From NCBI RefSeq assembly GCF_003584135.1, contig NZ_QXFI01000018.1, positions 186,001 to 250,000 of the forward strand: 64,000 nt of DNA, read 5' to 3'. The notes under the pieces are model-generated. The model was not told the DNA's origin and ran no database searches. It worked only from the letters and a program-made list of their open reading frames with translations. Shown here piece after piece: positions 16,546 to 25,138 of this stretch. The stretch comes from Flagellimonas pelagia. GTDB taxonomy: Bacteria; Bacteroidota; Bacteroidia; Flavobacteriales; Flavobacteriaceae. Each line of letters starts with the position of its first letter. Position 1 is the stretch's first letter. The translations under genes and the position numbers were made by a program.

Positions 16546-17943
16546 CTAGCCTTTCACCTTTTGGGTCGGTACCGTGCCGTATTTATCCATAAGATAGATC
16601 AAGCTGGCCATAGTGGCCGCTCCCAACTCCAGTTCACGTTTGTTCACTTGCTCAAAAGTGTCATTTTCAGCATGGTGATAATCAAAATAACGTTGCGAAT
16701 CGGGCTTCAGGCCTGCAAGTACGATACCTTCATCCTTTAAGGGGCCGATATCGGCACCGCTACCACCTTTTTGAAAAACATGGATCAAATAGGGTTCGAA
16801 CAGGTTTTTCCAACCTTGTATCTGTTCAATGTTCTCTTCTGATGCATCTATGGAAAAGCCTCTTGGCGTAAACCCGCCAGAGTCACTTTCCAGGGCAAAG
16901 ACATGTTTCTCGTTCTTTTCATGTGCCACTTCGGCATATTTGTTACCGCCCCGCATACCATTCTCTTCGTTCATGAACAACACTACCCGAAGAGTACGTT
17001 TGGGTTTATATCCCGTTTTCTTCAATATCCGAAGCACATCCATGCTTTGAACGCAACCTGCACCATCGTCATGCGACCCATCCCCCAAGTCCCAAGAATC
17101 CAAATGGCCCCCTACGACCATAACCTCATTGGGATAGGTGCTACCCGTGATCTCACCGATCACATTATAGGATTGCACATCATCATACTGTTTGCAGCTC
17201 TGTTTGAAGTAGAATTTGGTGTTAGGGTTCAACTTTAAGGTCGTACTCAATAATTCTGCCGCATTGGTACTGATCGCTGCCGCTGGTATCCTTTGGTTCA
17301 CCGGAGTATCGCCATACCGCATAGACCCGGTATGTGGATAATCGTCCAACCTGAGGTTCATGGAACGTACGATGACACCCAGTGCCCCATACTTTGCAGC
17401 TTCAACTGCCCCAGAAGCCCGTTGGTCCACACATCCGGAATAGGCCGAGAAGGTGTTGATCAAGGTCGGGTCCATAGGGCGATTATAAAAAACGATCTTG
17501 CCCTCTATTTTAGCTTTTCCCAGCTTTTCCAATTCTTCCAGTCCCTTCACTTCCACGATATTGGCCTTTAGGCCTCCATCAGGGGTTGCGACCGATCCTC
17601 CCAAGGCACAAATGGGCACATTGGTGGTAAGTCCGGGTGAAGTCTCAAAGTAAGCGAATTCCGGAATGCCCCTTACCCATTTTGGTACCATCACGGGCTG
17701 CAACCAGACCTTGTCCAACCCAAGGGCATCCAACTGGGTTTTGGTATAATCTACGGCATGTTGCGCCTGAACGGAACCAGAAAGTCGACCACCGATCTGA
17801 TTGGAAAGATAATTGAGCCAATCATAGGCCTTGCCATTGGTCAATGCCATATCGTAAATGGCCTTTATTTGCTTTTCGTCTTCGGTTTGTGAAAAAAAAG
17901 GGGTACTGGCCAATAAAAAGGCCAATAGGAGGACTATTCTCAT
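16546..17943 (-). CDS. Secreted M28-family zinc metallopeptidase (carboxypeptidase Q-like)
   Basis: The 465-residue product has a signal peptide (MRIVLLLAFLLASTPFFSQ), an inserted PA-type domain around 130-240 and a C-terminal peptidase domain. Zinc and catalytic residues can be seen: His280-Asp282 in VGGHLDSWD, Asp292 in GSHDDGAG, Glu326-Glu327 in NEENG, Asp354 in LESDSGG and a late His in YHHAEND. It would cleave dipeptides or N/C-terminal residues in the periplasm or outside. Its ATG overlaps the PPK2 stop by one base (TGATG), so the two are translationally coupled. Confidence 0.92.
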   Translation of the reverse strand: MRIVLLLAFLLASTPFFSQTEDEKQIKAIYDMALTNGKAYDWLNYLSNQIGGRLSGSVQAQHAVDYTKTQLDALGLDKVWLQPVMVPKWVRGIPEFAYFETSPGLTTNVPICALGGSVATPDGGLKANIVEVKGLEELEKLGKAKIEGKIVFYNRPMDPTLINTFSAYSGCVDQRASGAVEAAKYGALGVIVRSMNLRLDDYPHTGSMRYGDTPVNQRIPAAAISTNAAELLSTTLKLNPNTKFYFKQSCKQYDDVQSYNVIGEITGSTYPNEVMVVGGHLDSWDLGDGSHDDGAGCVQSMDVLRILKKTGYKPKRTLRVVLFMNEENGMRGGNKYAEVAHEKNEKHVFALESDSGGFTPRGFSIDASEENIEQIQGWKNLFEPYLIHVFQKGGSGADIGPLKDEGIVLAGLKPDSQRYFDYHHAENDTFEQVNKRELELGAATMASLIYLMDKYGTVPTQKVKG

Positions 17944-18824
17944 CAGGATTCTTTTTCCAGTTCTTGTTTAAAGGTTTCTAAATTAGCCTTTATTTCATCA
18001 TCCAACTCGGGTTCCTCTATATCTTTGTATTTTTTTAACGCTTCCAGCATTATGGAGGCCACAATTACCCTTGCCCCCTTCTTACTGTCGGCCGGAATTA
18101 CGTACCAAGGTGCATGTTCCGTGGAAGTTTTGTTGATGGCCTCTTCGTAACACGCCTGGTATTTTTCCCAAAGTTTTCTTTCTTCCAGATCGCCCGGTGA
18201 AAATTTCCAGTTTTTTTGTTTGAGTTCTATCCTCCTTAATAACCTGTGGCGCTGTTGGTTTTTAGAAAGATTCAAGAAAAACTTGAAGATAATGGTCCCG
18301 TTTTCGGCCACATGCTGTTCAAATTCATTGATCTGTTGGTATCGTTTTTCCCAAAAATCCTTGTCTATATCGTCCACCGATTCAATACCAGGCAAATTTT
18401 CACCCATGATATATTCAGGATGTACCTTGGTCACCAACACATTTTCATAATGCGTTCGATTGAACACGGAAAATTTTCCCCGCTCCGGCAATGCTATGTA
18501 ATGTCGCCATAAATAGTCGTGTTTCCTTTCCAACGTAGTGGGCACTTTAAAACTGTACACTACCACGCCACGAACATTGAAATCCTTGAACACTTCCCGG
18601 ATAAGACTGTCCTTGCCAGCGGTATCCATCCCTTGTAGACAGACCAGTACCCCATATTTGCCGTGGGCGTACAATGTATCCTGAAATTCGCCCAGTTTTT
18701 TACGTATATCCTTCAATTCTTCCTTCAGGTCCTTTTTGGAGGCCCCAAAATCTTCAAAGGTTTCTTCTTGGGAGAGCCTTATCTCCTCTCGTACCAAAAA
18801 GCGATCGGTATTTATTTTTTCCAT
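17943..18824 (-). CDS. ppk2: Polyphosphate kinase 2 family protein
   Basis: I start at the Met at 18824 (293 residues); an in-frame Met at 18860 adds 12 residues. Walker A is GMDTAGKDSL, preceded by VLVCLQ. Lid and nucleotide residues occur in PTTLERKHDYLWRHYIALPERG and FNRTHYENVLVTKVHPE, and RHRLLRRIELKQKNWKFSPGDLEERKLW is the class-defining C-terminal stretch. PPK2 enzymes phosphorylate NDP or NMP with polyphosphate. The sequence resembles class III-type enzymes, but class cannot be fixed by eye. Its stop overlaps the ATG of the M28 gene. Confidence 0.93.
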   Translation of the reverse strand: MEKINTDRFLVREEIRLSQEETFEDFGASKKDLKEELKDIRKKLGEFQDTLYAHGKYGVLVCLQGMDTAGKDSLIREVFKDFNVRGVVVYSFKVPTTLERKHDYLWRHYIALPERGKFSVFNRTHYENVLVTKVHPEYIMGENLPGIESVDDIDKDFWEKRYQQINEFEQHVAENGTIIFKFFLNLSKNQQRHRLLRRIELKQKNWKFSPGDLEERKLWEKYQACYEEAINKTSTEHAPWYVIPADSKKGARVIVASIMLEALKKYKDIEEPELDDEIKANLETFKQELEKES

Positions 18825-19002
18825 AGGAATGAATATAAACCTTTTTGACCATTCCTTCAACTACATTGAAGAGTGCAGTTCATCGATATTTTTACCACTT
18901 GTGGGTTTAGAAGGTATTTTATCGATTTTATATTCCTTGACAGAATCCCCCCACGTAACTTAGTGAATATCAAATACGCACTGTCCCAAATCAAGAAGCG
19001 TT

Positions 19003-19713
19003 ATGAAAACAAGGAAAATAATCCTACTTATTGCCTTTACCCTGGGCCTTCTGGGCTTTTGGTTGATGACGGCCTTTACTACACGGAATGCCTGTGAGTA
19101 TGCCAATTCCAATTTACAGTTCATCAAAAGTGAAATAGAGAACGCCGTAGTTTCCACCACTTTGGATATGGCAAAATACCACGCCTACAAAGCCTTGAAC
19201 GGTATTGAAAAAACCCGGGGAAACTTTTTGGATTGCGGTTGTGAAGGTACCATTGAAAGTTTGGAAAGTACCCAGACCGAACTTAAACTGGCCACCAAGG
19301 CAGAATCCCTGAAAGATTCCAAATTAACATTGCACAAGGCCCTTGAAAACACCATGATCGGCATGAAGGTCCTTAAAGTTTTTGAACAGGAAACCTCAAG
19401 TAATTATAACGACGATATTTTGGTCATGAATACCAAAGAGGTGTTGGACAATCAAAATCCCTTGTTTTTGACCCAAAATAGTTCGGTGAAGGAACAGGTG
19501 CATAGCTGTCTCCTTGGATTTGAATCTTCTTTGGACAAAGTGGTCGCCGACGTGGATTGTGAAGATGCCCATCGTTTTATCACCAATATCTATGAAGAAT
19601 CCAGATTGATACTTCTGAACACCAAGTTATCCCCACATAAAAAGGCATATCACCATCGGGTCATGACCTTGTCCGAAGAAGCCCTTGAAAAATTGGGAAG
19701 CTGTAAGCAATAG
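19003..19713 (+). CDS. Exported helical protein with six cysteines, unknown
   Basis: The 236-residue protein has an N-terminal signal/anchor (IILLIAFTLGLLGFWLMTAF), then only helices. Cysteines are at 31, 78, 80, 169, 186 and 234, so disulfides are likely in the periplasm. Two halves (about 31-128 and 163-236) look like related helical hairpins. No family is recognised. It is monocistronic between divergent PPK2 and the convergent sigma-54 regulator, 1 nt from the latter's end. Confidence 0.72.
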   Translation: MKTRKIILLIAFTLGLLGFWLMTAFTTRNACEYANSNLQFIKSEIENAVVSTTLDMAKYHAYKALNGIEKTRGNFLDCGCEGTIESLESTQTELKLATKAESLKDSKLTLHKALENTMIGMKVLKVFEQETSSNYNDDILVMNTKEVLDNQNPLFLTQNSSVKEQVHSCLLGFESSLDKVVADVDCEDAHRFITNIYEESRLILLNTKLSPHKKAYHHRVMTLSEEALEKLGSCKQ

Positions 19714-19714
19714 A

Positions 19715-20878
19715 TTACTTGCTCGCAAAAAGCTTTACGTCTTCTTCGGAGACTTCCTTGCCTCCCAGAATGATCAATCGTTCCACCACGTTGCGGAGTT
19801 CACGTACGTTACCGGTCCAATCGTAACCTTTCAATAGGTCGATCGCTTTTTTGGAAAAAGCTTTTTGGGCCGTCCCTTGTTCCGAGGCTATCTTTTTGGA
19901 GAAATGGTCGATGAGCAAAGGAATATCGTTCCTTCTATCGTTTAAGGCTGGTACTTTGATCAAGATAACGGCCAATCTATGATAAAGGTCTTCCCTGAAC
20001 TTGCCCTCTTCTATTTCTTTTTTCAGGTCCTTGTTGGTAGCCGCAAGTACCCGAACATCCACTTTAATGTCCTTATCGGAACCCACTCTTGAAATCTTGT
20101 TCTCCTGTAAGGCCCTCAGCACCTTGGCTTGGGCAGAAAGGCTCATATCACCGATTTCATCCAAGAAAATGGTCCCTTGGTTGGCCGCTTCAAATTTTCC
20201 TGCACGATCCTTTACCGCCGAAGTAAAGGCACCTTTCACATGACCGAACAATTCACTCTCTATCAATTCCGAAGGAATTGCGGCACAGTTTACTTCCACA
20301 AAGGGAGCGGCCGAACGTGGACTTTTTTGGTGCAACCAATGGGCCACCAGTTCCTTTCCGGTTCCGTTCGATCCCGTGATCAAAACCCGTGCATCTGTCG
20401 GGGCCACCTTTTCGATCATTTCCTTTATGGTCCCGATTTCCTCGCTATCCCCGATCATTTCATAGTTTTTGGAGACCTTTTTCTTTAAAATCTTGTTTTC
20501 GGCTACCAATTCCTTTTTATCCAAGGCGTTCCGAACGGTAGTCAACAAACGGTTCAAGTCCGGCGGTTTGGAAATGTAATCAAAAGCACCCAATCGCATG
20601 GTGTTCACAGCAGTATCCAAATCCCCGTGACCGGAAATCATGATGAAGGGTATTTCAGGTTTTATTTTTTTGGCGGCTTCCAGTACTTCCACACCATCCA
20701 TTTTAGGCATTTTGATGTCGCAGAGTACCAAGTCAAAGTCTTCTTTTTTAATGGTTTCGATGCCTTGCAGGCCATCTTCGGCCTCCAACACATGGTAACT
20801 ATCGCTTTCCTCGGCCAATATTTTGACCAATACCCTTCTAATCGCTGATTCGTCCTCTATCACCAAAATCTTTGACAT
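19715..20878 (-). CDS. Sigma-54-dependent NtrC-type response regulator lacking a DNA-binding domain
   Basis: The 387-residue protein has a receiver domain (1-120, phosphoacceptor Asp54 in VLCDIKMP) and an AAA+ domain (about 140-365) with Walker A GSNGTGKE (169-176), Walker B TIFLDE and the sigma-54 contact loop at 216-221 reading GAFTSA instead of GAFTGA. It stops at ...VSEEDVKLFASK, right after the AAA+ lid, with no Fis-type helix-turn-helix. It would thus activate sigma-54 polymerase without binding an enhancer. No histidine kinase is adjacent. The DUF6268 gene precedes it by 11 nt on the same strand. Confidence 0.92.
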   Translation of the reverse strand: MSKILVIEDESAIRRVLVKILAEESDSYHVLEAEDGLQGIETIKKEDFDLVLCDIKMPKMDGVEVLEAAKKIKPEIPFIMISGHGDLDTAVNTMRLGAFDYISKPPDLNRLLTTVRNALDKKELVAENKILKKKVSKNYEMIGDSEEIGTIKEMIEKVAPTDARVLITGSNGTGKELVAHWLHQKSPRSAAPFVEVNCAAIPSELIESELFGHVKGAFTSAVKDRAGKFEAANQGTIFLDEIGDMSLSAQAKVLRALQENKISRVGSDKDIKVDVRVLAATNKDLKKEIEEGKFREDLYHRLAVILIKVPALNDRRNDIPLLIDHFSKKIASEQGTAQKAFSKKAIDLLKGYDWTGNVRELRNVVERLIILGGKEVSEEDVKLFASK

Positions 20879-20889
20879 ACCTTATTTTT

Positions 20890-21735
20890 TTAAAAAATTC
20901 CAATCTTGAAGCCAGTCCTAATATAAAAATTTGACTCGTCATTCAATAAAAATACGTTTCCCTGTTCATCGTTCCTCAATTTCCCTTCCTGCACCACCGA
21001 TGTGCCCACCATGGCAAAAAGTGCCATACGATTTGAAATGTTGTACTGGTACCCAATGGTCCCCAACAACGAGGTGAGCGATATTTTTGAGGCCACTTGG
21101 CCGTCCTCCAAAAGAATGTTATTCTGGAGATTTATAAAGTAACCGTCCAAGAATAGTGCCATTTCGAAAACATGCTTCTTGGAAACGTAATATTTCAGAT
21201 CAGAACGGGGAATACCAAGAGTAAAGGCCCAGTCCGGATGGAACCTTCGGTAATAGTTGATCAAAGGTAACGGAACCGGTAATCCGGTGGTACTATTATA
21301 GGTAAGGCCCAATACGATACGATAGGGTTTTTCGGCATCGGGTTTTTCTTTCCAAAATGTTGCCGTCGCGTTCATAAAAAAATCATCGGTGACCGTACCA
21401 CTGATAAAATTGGAGGCCATTCTTGGGGTCAGTATGGTGACCAAATTCCAGTTTTCGTTCCATTTGGTAATAAATCCAAGGTTCATGTCGATGACATGGA
21501 ACCGAATCAGCTCTTTCTTATCAAAAGGAAAGTTTTCCGAATACCCCATATCGAACCTGTTGTATTCCATTCCCACAATGAGGTAGTCCTTTTTTTCGTT
21601 GAGCTTTATCGGCAGATTGAAGAGTCCCTTGTAGCGTTGGGTCTTGATGCCCGTGTCATTTTGGGGAATATTGAGGTATTCCACTCGTAATACATCTGTG
21701 CTTTGGGCCCAACCGGAATGGCTGCAAAGTATCAC
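20890..21735 (-). CDS. DUF6268 outer-membrane beta-barrel protein, start uncertain
   Basis: The frame from GTG 21735 gives 281 residues, a beta-rich barrel ending in RTGFKIGIF (aromatic C-terminus). The GTG cuts into a signal peptide. The same frame stays open 17 codons further up to 21786, just after the MscS stop, and reads KTSIHHIAIWRLFAF before it, ending in SGWAQS as a cleavage site. No ATG, GTG or TTG exists there; the only ways to make the complete signal are ATA at 21786-21784 or ATT. The MscS stop and this ATA are 6 nt apart, consistent with coupling. Function unknown. Confidence 0.7.
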   Translation of the reverse strand: MILCSHSGWAQSTDVLRVEYLNIPQNDTGIKTQRYKGLFNLPIKLNEKKDYLIVGMEYNRFDMGYSENFPFDKKELIRFHVIDMNLGFITKWNENWNLVTILTPRMASNFISGTVTDDFFMNATATFWKEKPDAEKPYRIVLGLTYNSTTGLPVPLPLINYYRRFHPDWAFTLGIPRSDLKYYVSKKHVFEMALFLDGYFINLQNNILLEDGQVASKISLTSLLGTIGYQYNISNRMALFAMVGTSVVQEGKLRNDEQGNVFLLNDESNFYIRTGFKIGIF

Positions 21736-21792
21736 AACGAAAGCGAACAGCCTCCAGATTGCAATATGGTGGATCGAGGTTTTTATGTCTTC

Positions 21793-22680
21793 TTATGGTT
21801 TAGGCTGAATAATATGTACATCGCGTTGTGGAAAAGGGATACTGATGTTGTTTTCCTTAAACTTGGCATTGATCTTATACCGAAGTTCACTTTTTATCCT
21901 TGGATCCCTAAAACTATCGTTCGTGAAAAAATTCAGGGAGAACATCAATGCCGAATCCCCAAAATCATCAAAAAGCACGAATGGCTTGGGGTTTTTCAAT
22001 ATCTGTTTTTGTCCTGCAGCGACCTGTTCCAAAATTTGGGTCACCAAGTTCACGTCGCTGCCGTAGGCCACGCCCACAGTTACTTTTTCCCGAGTAGTCT
22101 TATGGTTTTGGGTATAGTTATAGACAATGTCGCTGATAAACTTGTGGTTGGGCAAGATCAACACCTTATCATCCCTTGTGATGGCCCGAGTAGTGCGCAG
22201 CTTGATCTCGAAGACTTTCCCGACCTTGCCATCCACCTCAACCACATCACCTACTTGTAAGGATTTGTCAACAATGATGAAAATCCCTCCCAAAACATCC
22301 TTGAACAGTTCCTGGAGTGCCAAACCCAAGCCAACGAACAAGGCCGCAGATGCAGTAATCACCAAAGTAATATCAATCCCCGCCGCGCTCAGTGTCACAA
22401 GCACAGCAACTATATAAATCACATAATTGGTAAACTTAAAGACACTGGTGAATTTTTGTTGGTCCTCTTGCTCCATTTTTCGGGTTAGGATGTGACGGAG
22501 CCATTTTAAAAGAAACTTGGTGCCCACCAAGGCAACCGTTAGCAGGAGAAGTAGGCCAACCGTTAAGTTGATGGATTTCTCCCCTTGGCCAATATGAAAA
22601 CCGATATCCAAAAAATCCTTGATGGATCCCCAGATATCCTCTTTAATAATCTCTTTTAATTCTTCTGGACCTTCTTGCAT
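21793..22680 (-). CDS. Small-conductance mechanosensitive channel (MscS family)
   Basis: The 295-residue protein has three or four membrane helices in its first 150 residues, the pore helix TM3 (SAALFVGLGLALQELFKDVLGGIFII, with Gly/Ala packing residues) and a cytoplasmic beta domain (VGDVVEVDGKVGKVFEIKLRTT, VLILPN, TREKVTVGVAYGSDV). It releases osmolytes on membrane tension. It is followed by the DUF6268 gene (gap 6 nt if that gene starts at the ATA) and lies 6 nt after the ABC permease gene, so it probably shares their transcript. Confidence 0.93.
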   Translation of the reverse strand: MQEGPEELKEIIKEDIWGSIKDFLDIGFHIGQGEKSINLTVGLLLLLTVALVGTKFLLKWLRHILTRKMEQEDQQKFTSVFKFTNYVIYIVAVLVTLSAAGIDITLVITASAALFVGLGLALQELFKDVLGGIFIIVDKSLQVGDVVEVDGKVGKVFEIKLRTTRAITRDDKVLILPNHKFISDIVYNYTQNHKTTREKVTVGVAYGSDVNLVTQILEQVAAGQKQILKNPKPFVLFDDFGDSALMFSLNFFTNDSFRDPRIKSELRYKINAKFKENNISIPFPQRDVHIIQPKP

Positions 22681-22686
22681 ACCGAA

Positions 22687-24027
22687 TTAATATCTCAACC
22701 ATTTTACCAACTCCTTGTAGGTAGGTTTTTTACCGTACATCAATATCCCGACCCTATAAATTTTGGCCGCTAAAGAAACAATTCCCAAAAAGGTAACGAT
22801 CAATAGGAAAATGGACAACAAAAACTGCCATAAAGGTACTCCACCTTCTCCAATTCCACCCGGTAAGCGCATTAACATAACAATGGGCGATGTAAGTGGG
22901 AAGAGTGAAAAACCAACGGCAATGGGCCCGTGTGGGTTGCTGAACACAGAAAAGAATCCTACATAAATAGCCAGCATCAATGGCAAAATAATGGGGAAAA
23001 TGAATTGTTGCGTATCCGTTTCGTTGTCCACGGCAGCCCCAATGGCCGCATATATGGAACTGTAGATCAAATAACCCAGTACAAAATAGATGAAGAACGA
23101 AATGATCAGAATCCCCCAAGGAATATCCAAAATCTCTTTGGTGTACATCATCATATCACTGTCCATAGGAGCTAATTGTGACATACCACCCATGGGGCCA
23201 GCGGGCATATTGGTTTCCCCGGACATGGCACTAAGATCAATCCCCAACACCATCACAACCAATGATAACAATACCGATGCGGATATGATCCAAATGGTGA
23301 ATTGGGTTAATCCTGCCAAGGAATTGCCCACAATCTTGCCCAACATCAGTTGGAACGGTTTTACAGAGGAGATGATGACCTCAATGATTCTACTGGTCTT
23401 TTCTTCGATTACGCTACGCATAACAAATCCGCCATAAATGATGATGAACATCATGATAGCATATCCGAAGCCACCACCGATAAAGGCCTTGATCTCATTG
23501 ATTCCCTTGATACTTCTTTCCCCATCAAAAGTGGCCAGATTGATTTCGAATGGAGCTTCCACATTGGAAAACTGATCGGAAGACACCCCAAGTTTCTCTA
23601 GTCGGTCCTGGCGCAACTGTCTTTGGAAGATAGATTCCAACTTTTGGGTAACACTGGAATTGGGATTGCCCTTGGTGAATAAATAGGTGGCACGGGCCAC
23701 TTCTTCCACTGTTTCGCCTTTAGGGATGTGCAACAATCCATAATATTCCAACGCATTGGTGGAATCCTTGGCCTGATCCAGGGTTAGGTCGTCCAATTGC
23801 ACAAAGGACAAACTCTTGGTTGGTTTAAATTCCTCTTGAAAAAAGGAACTCTCGTTTAAAACCGAAATCACCCTGGTCTCATTGTCATTTATTTTGGCCA
23901 AATAGGCAATCAGTACGATCATCCCCACGATCAATAAAGGGCTCAATATGGTCATTACAATAAAGGAACGGTTCCTGACCTTGGCCAAATACTCCCGCTT
24001 TATGATCAATCCGAGTTTATTTGCCAT
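22687..24027 (-). CDS. ABC-2 type transporter permease (NatB-like)
   Basis: A 446-residue permease with one N-terminal helix (NRSFIVMTILSPLLIVGMIVLIAYL), a large exported loop of about 130 residues and five further helices. The segment EKTSRIIEVIISSVKPFQLMLGKIVGNSLAGLTQ is the ABC2_membrane_3 (NatB/YhaP) signature. The loop includes a Met- and Pro-rich stretch (about 270-295: MSGETNMPAGPMGGMSQLAP) between helices. It pairs with the ATPase at 24017, whose end it overlaps by 11 nt. Such systems export sodium, drugs or unknown substrates. Confidence 0.9.
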   Translation of the reverse strand: MANKLGLIIKREYLAKVRNRSFIVMTILSPLLIVGMIVLIAYLAKINDNETRVISVLNESSFFQEEFKPTKSLSFVQLDDLTLDQAKDSTNALEYYGLLHIPKGETVEEVARATYLFTKGNPNSSVTQKLESIFQRQLRQDRLEKLGVSSDQFSNVEAPFEINLATFDGERSIKGINEIKAFIGGGFGYAIMMFIIIYGGFVMRSVIEEKTSRIIEVIISSVKPFQLMLGKIVGNSLAGLTQFTIWIISASVLLSLVVMVLGIDLSAMSGETNMPAGPMGGMSQLAPMDSDMMMYTKEILDIPWGILIISFFIYFVLGYLIYSSIYAAIGAAVDNETDTQQFIFPIILPLMLAIYVGFFSVFSNPHGPIAVGFSLFPLTSPIVMLMRLPGGIGEGGVPLWQFLLSIFLLIVTFLGIVSLAAKIYRVGILMYGKKPTYKELVKWLRY

Positions 24028-24955
24028 TTTCCTTATTGTTTACAGTTTGGATAAAAATGTCATTTGCTGAAGGGATGGTCTCATCGAACCGATAAAGGTT
24101 TCCTACCGCGGACAATTCCCTTAAAATATCACCCGTATGGGATGATGGCAATTGCACCTTAAAGTCCAAATGCCCTTCTTGCTTTTCTAGGTTGGAAGAC
24201 AAGATGTTGAATTTTTCCGCCAAGGATTTCATGAGGGCATCACTGTTTTCTTCCACTTGAAGGCCTACATCAAAAATATTGTTCTTGTAGGCGTTTTTGA
24301 TATCGGCCAGTTTCCCATCCAGAATCTTTTCCGATTTATGTATCAGGGCGATGTACTCACACAATTCTTCCACGGATTCCATTCTATGGGTGGAAAAGAT
24401 GATGGAGGTTCCCTGCTCCTTCAATTTAAGGATCTCATCCTTTATGATATTGGCATTGATGGGATCAAAACCACTAAAAGGCTCATCAAAAATCAACAGC
24501 TTGGGTTCATGGAGCACCGTAACAATGAACTGGATCTTTTGCGCCATTCCTTTGGAAAGTTCCTGGATCTTCTTGTTCCACCAGTCACCGATATTCAACC
24601 TTTCGAACCAATACTTTAACCGTTCCTTGGCATCGTGCTTGGACAACCCCTTCAGTTGGGCCAAGTAAAGGGCCTGCTCTCCCACCTTCATGCTTTTGTA
24701 CAATCCCCTTTCCTCTGGCAAATATCCGATCTGGGCAATGTGCTTGGGGGACAAATGCTCGCCATTGAAAAAAATCTCCCCGGCATCTTGGTGGGTAATC
24801 TGGTTGATGATACGTATAAAAGAGGTCTTCCCTGCCCCATTGGGGCCCAAAAGTCCATAAATACAATTTTTAGGAATCTCGAGTGAAATGTTGCTCAATG
24901 CTGTATAGTTCCCATAGGTCTTGGAAACATTTTTGGCAACAAGGATATGATCCAT
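24017..24955 (-). CDS. ABC transporter ATP-binding protein (NatA-like)
   Basis: The 312-residue ATPase has Walker A (GPNGAGKTSF, about 38-47), a Q-loop (IGYLPEERGLYKSM), the signature-type motif ELSKGMAQKIQF, Walker B (LLIFDEPFSGFD) and the H-loop (IIFSTHRMESVEEL). A C-terminal DUF4162-like region follows, as in NatA. It works with the permease at 22687. A matching -7 box lies at 24970-24977, so the four-gene block ATPase - permease - mscS - DUF6268 may be one operon. Confidence 0.93.
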   Translation of the reverse strand: MDHILVAKNVSKTYGNYTALSNISLEIPKNCIYGLLGPNGAGKTSFIRIINQITHQDAGEIFFNGEHLSPKHIAQIGYLPEERGLYKSMKVGEQALYLAQLKGLSKHDAKERLKYWFERLNIGDWWNKKIQELSKGMAQKIQFIVTVLHEPKLLIFDEPFSGFDPINANIIKDEILKLKEQGTSIIFSTHRMESVEELCEYIALIHKSEKILDGKLADIKNAYKNNIFDVGLQVEENSDALMKSLAEKFNILSSNLEKQEGHLDFKVQLPSSHTGDILRELSAVGNLYRFDETIPSANDIFIQTVNNKENGK

Positions 24956-24969
24956 GTAAACTATTTTTT

Positions 24970-24977
24970 CAAAGATA
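24970..24977 (-). promoter_or_regulatory. Candidate -7 box of the ABC/mscS operon
   Basis: The complement of CAAAGATA is TATCTTTG, an exact TAnnTTTG. It is 14 nt from the ATG, so the leader would be very short. No -33 TTTG is seen at the right distance. Confidence 0.4.
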
Positions 24978-25005
24978 TGTAATTGACCAATACCTGCATA
25001 TTCCT

Positions 25006-25044
25006 TAAAAACAAAAACCCACCCTTAAAAAATTCAAGGATGGG
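25006..25044 (-). terminator. Intrinsic terminator after dnaJ
   Basis: CCCACCCTT (25018-25026) pairs with AAGGATGGG (25036-25044); the single mismatch is a U-G pair in the minus-strand RNA. The A-run at 25013-25017 reads as U-run. It is about 95 nt beyond the dnaJ stop. Confidence 0.7.
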
Positions 25045-25138
25045 AAAAAAATTGCTATGAAAAAGAAAATTAGATATCGGTCACCCAACATCAGTCTCAA
25101 ATATACGTTTTTTATTTAAACAGAAAGTTTTTTTATGC

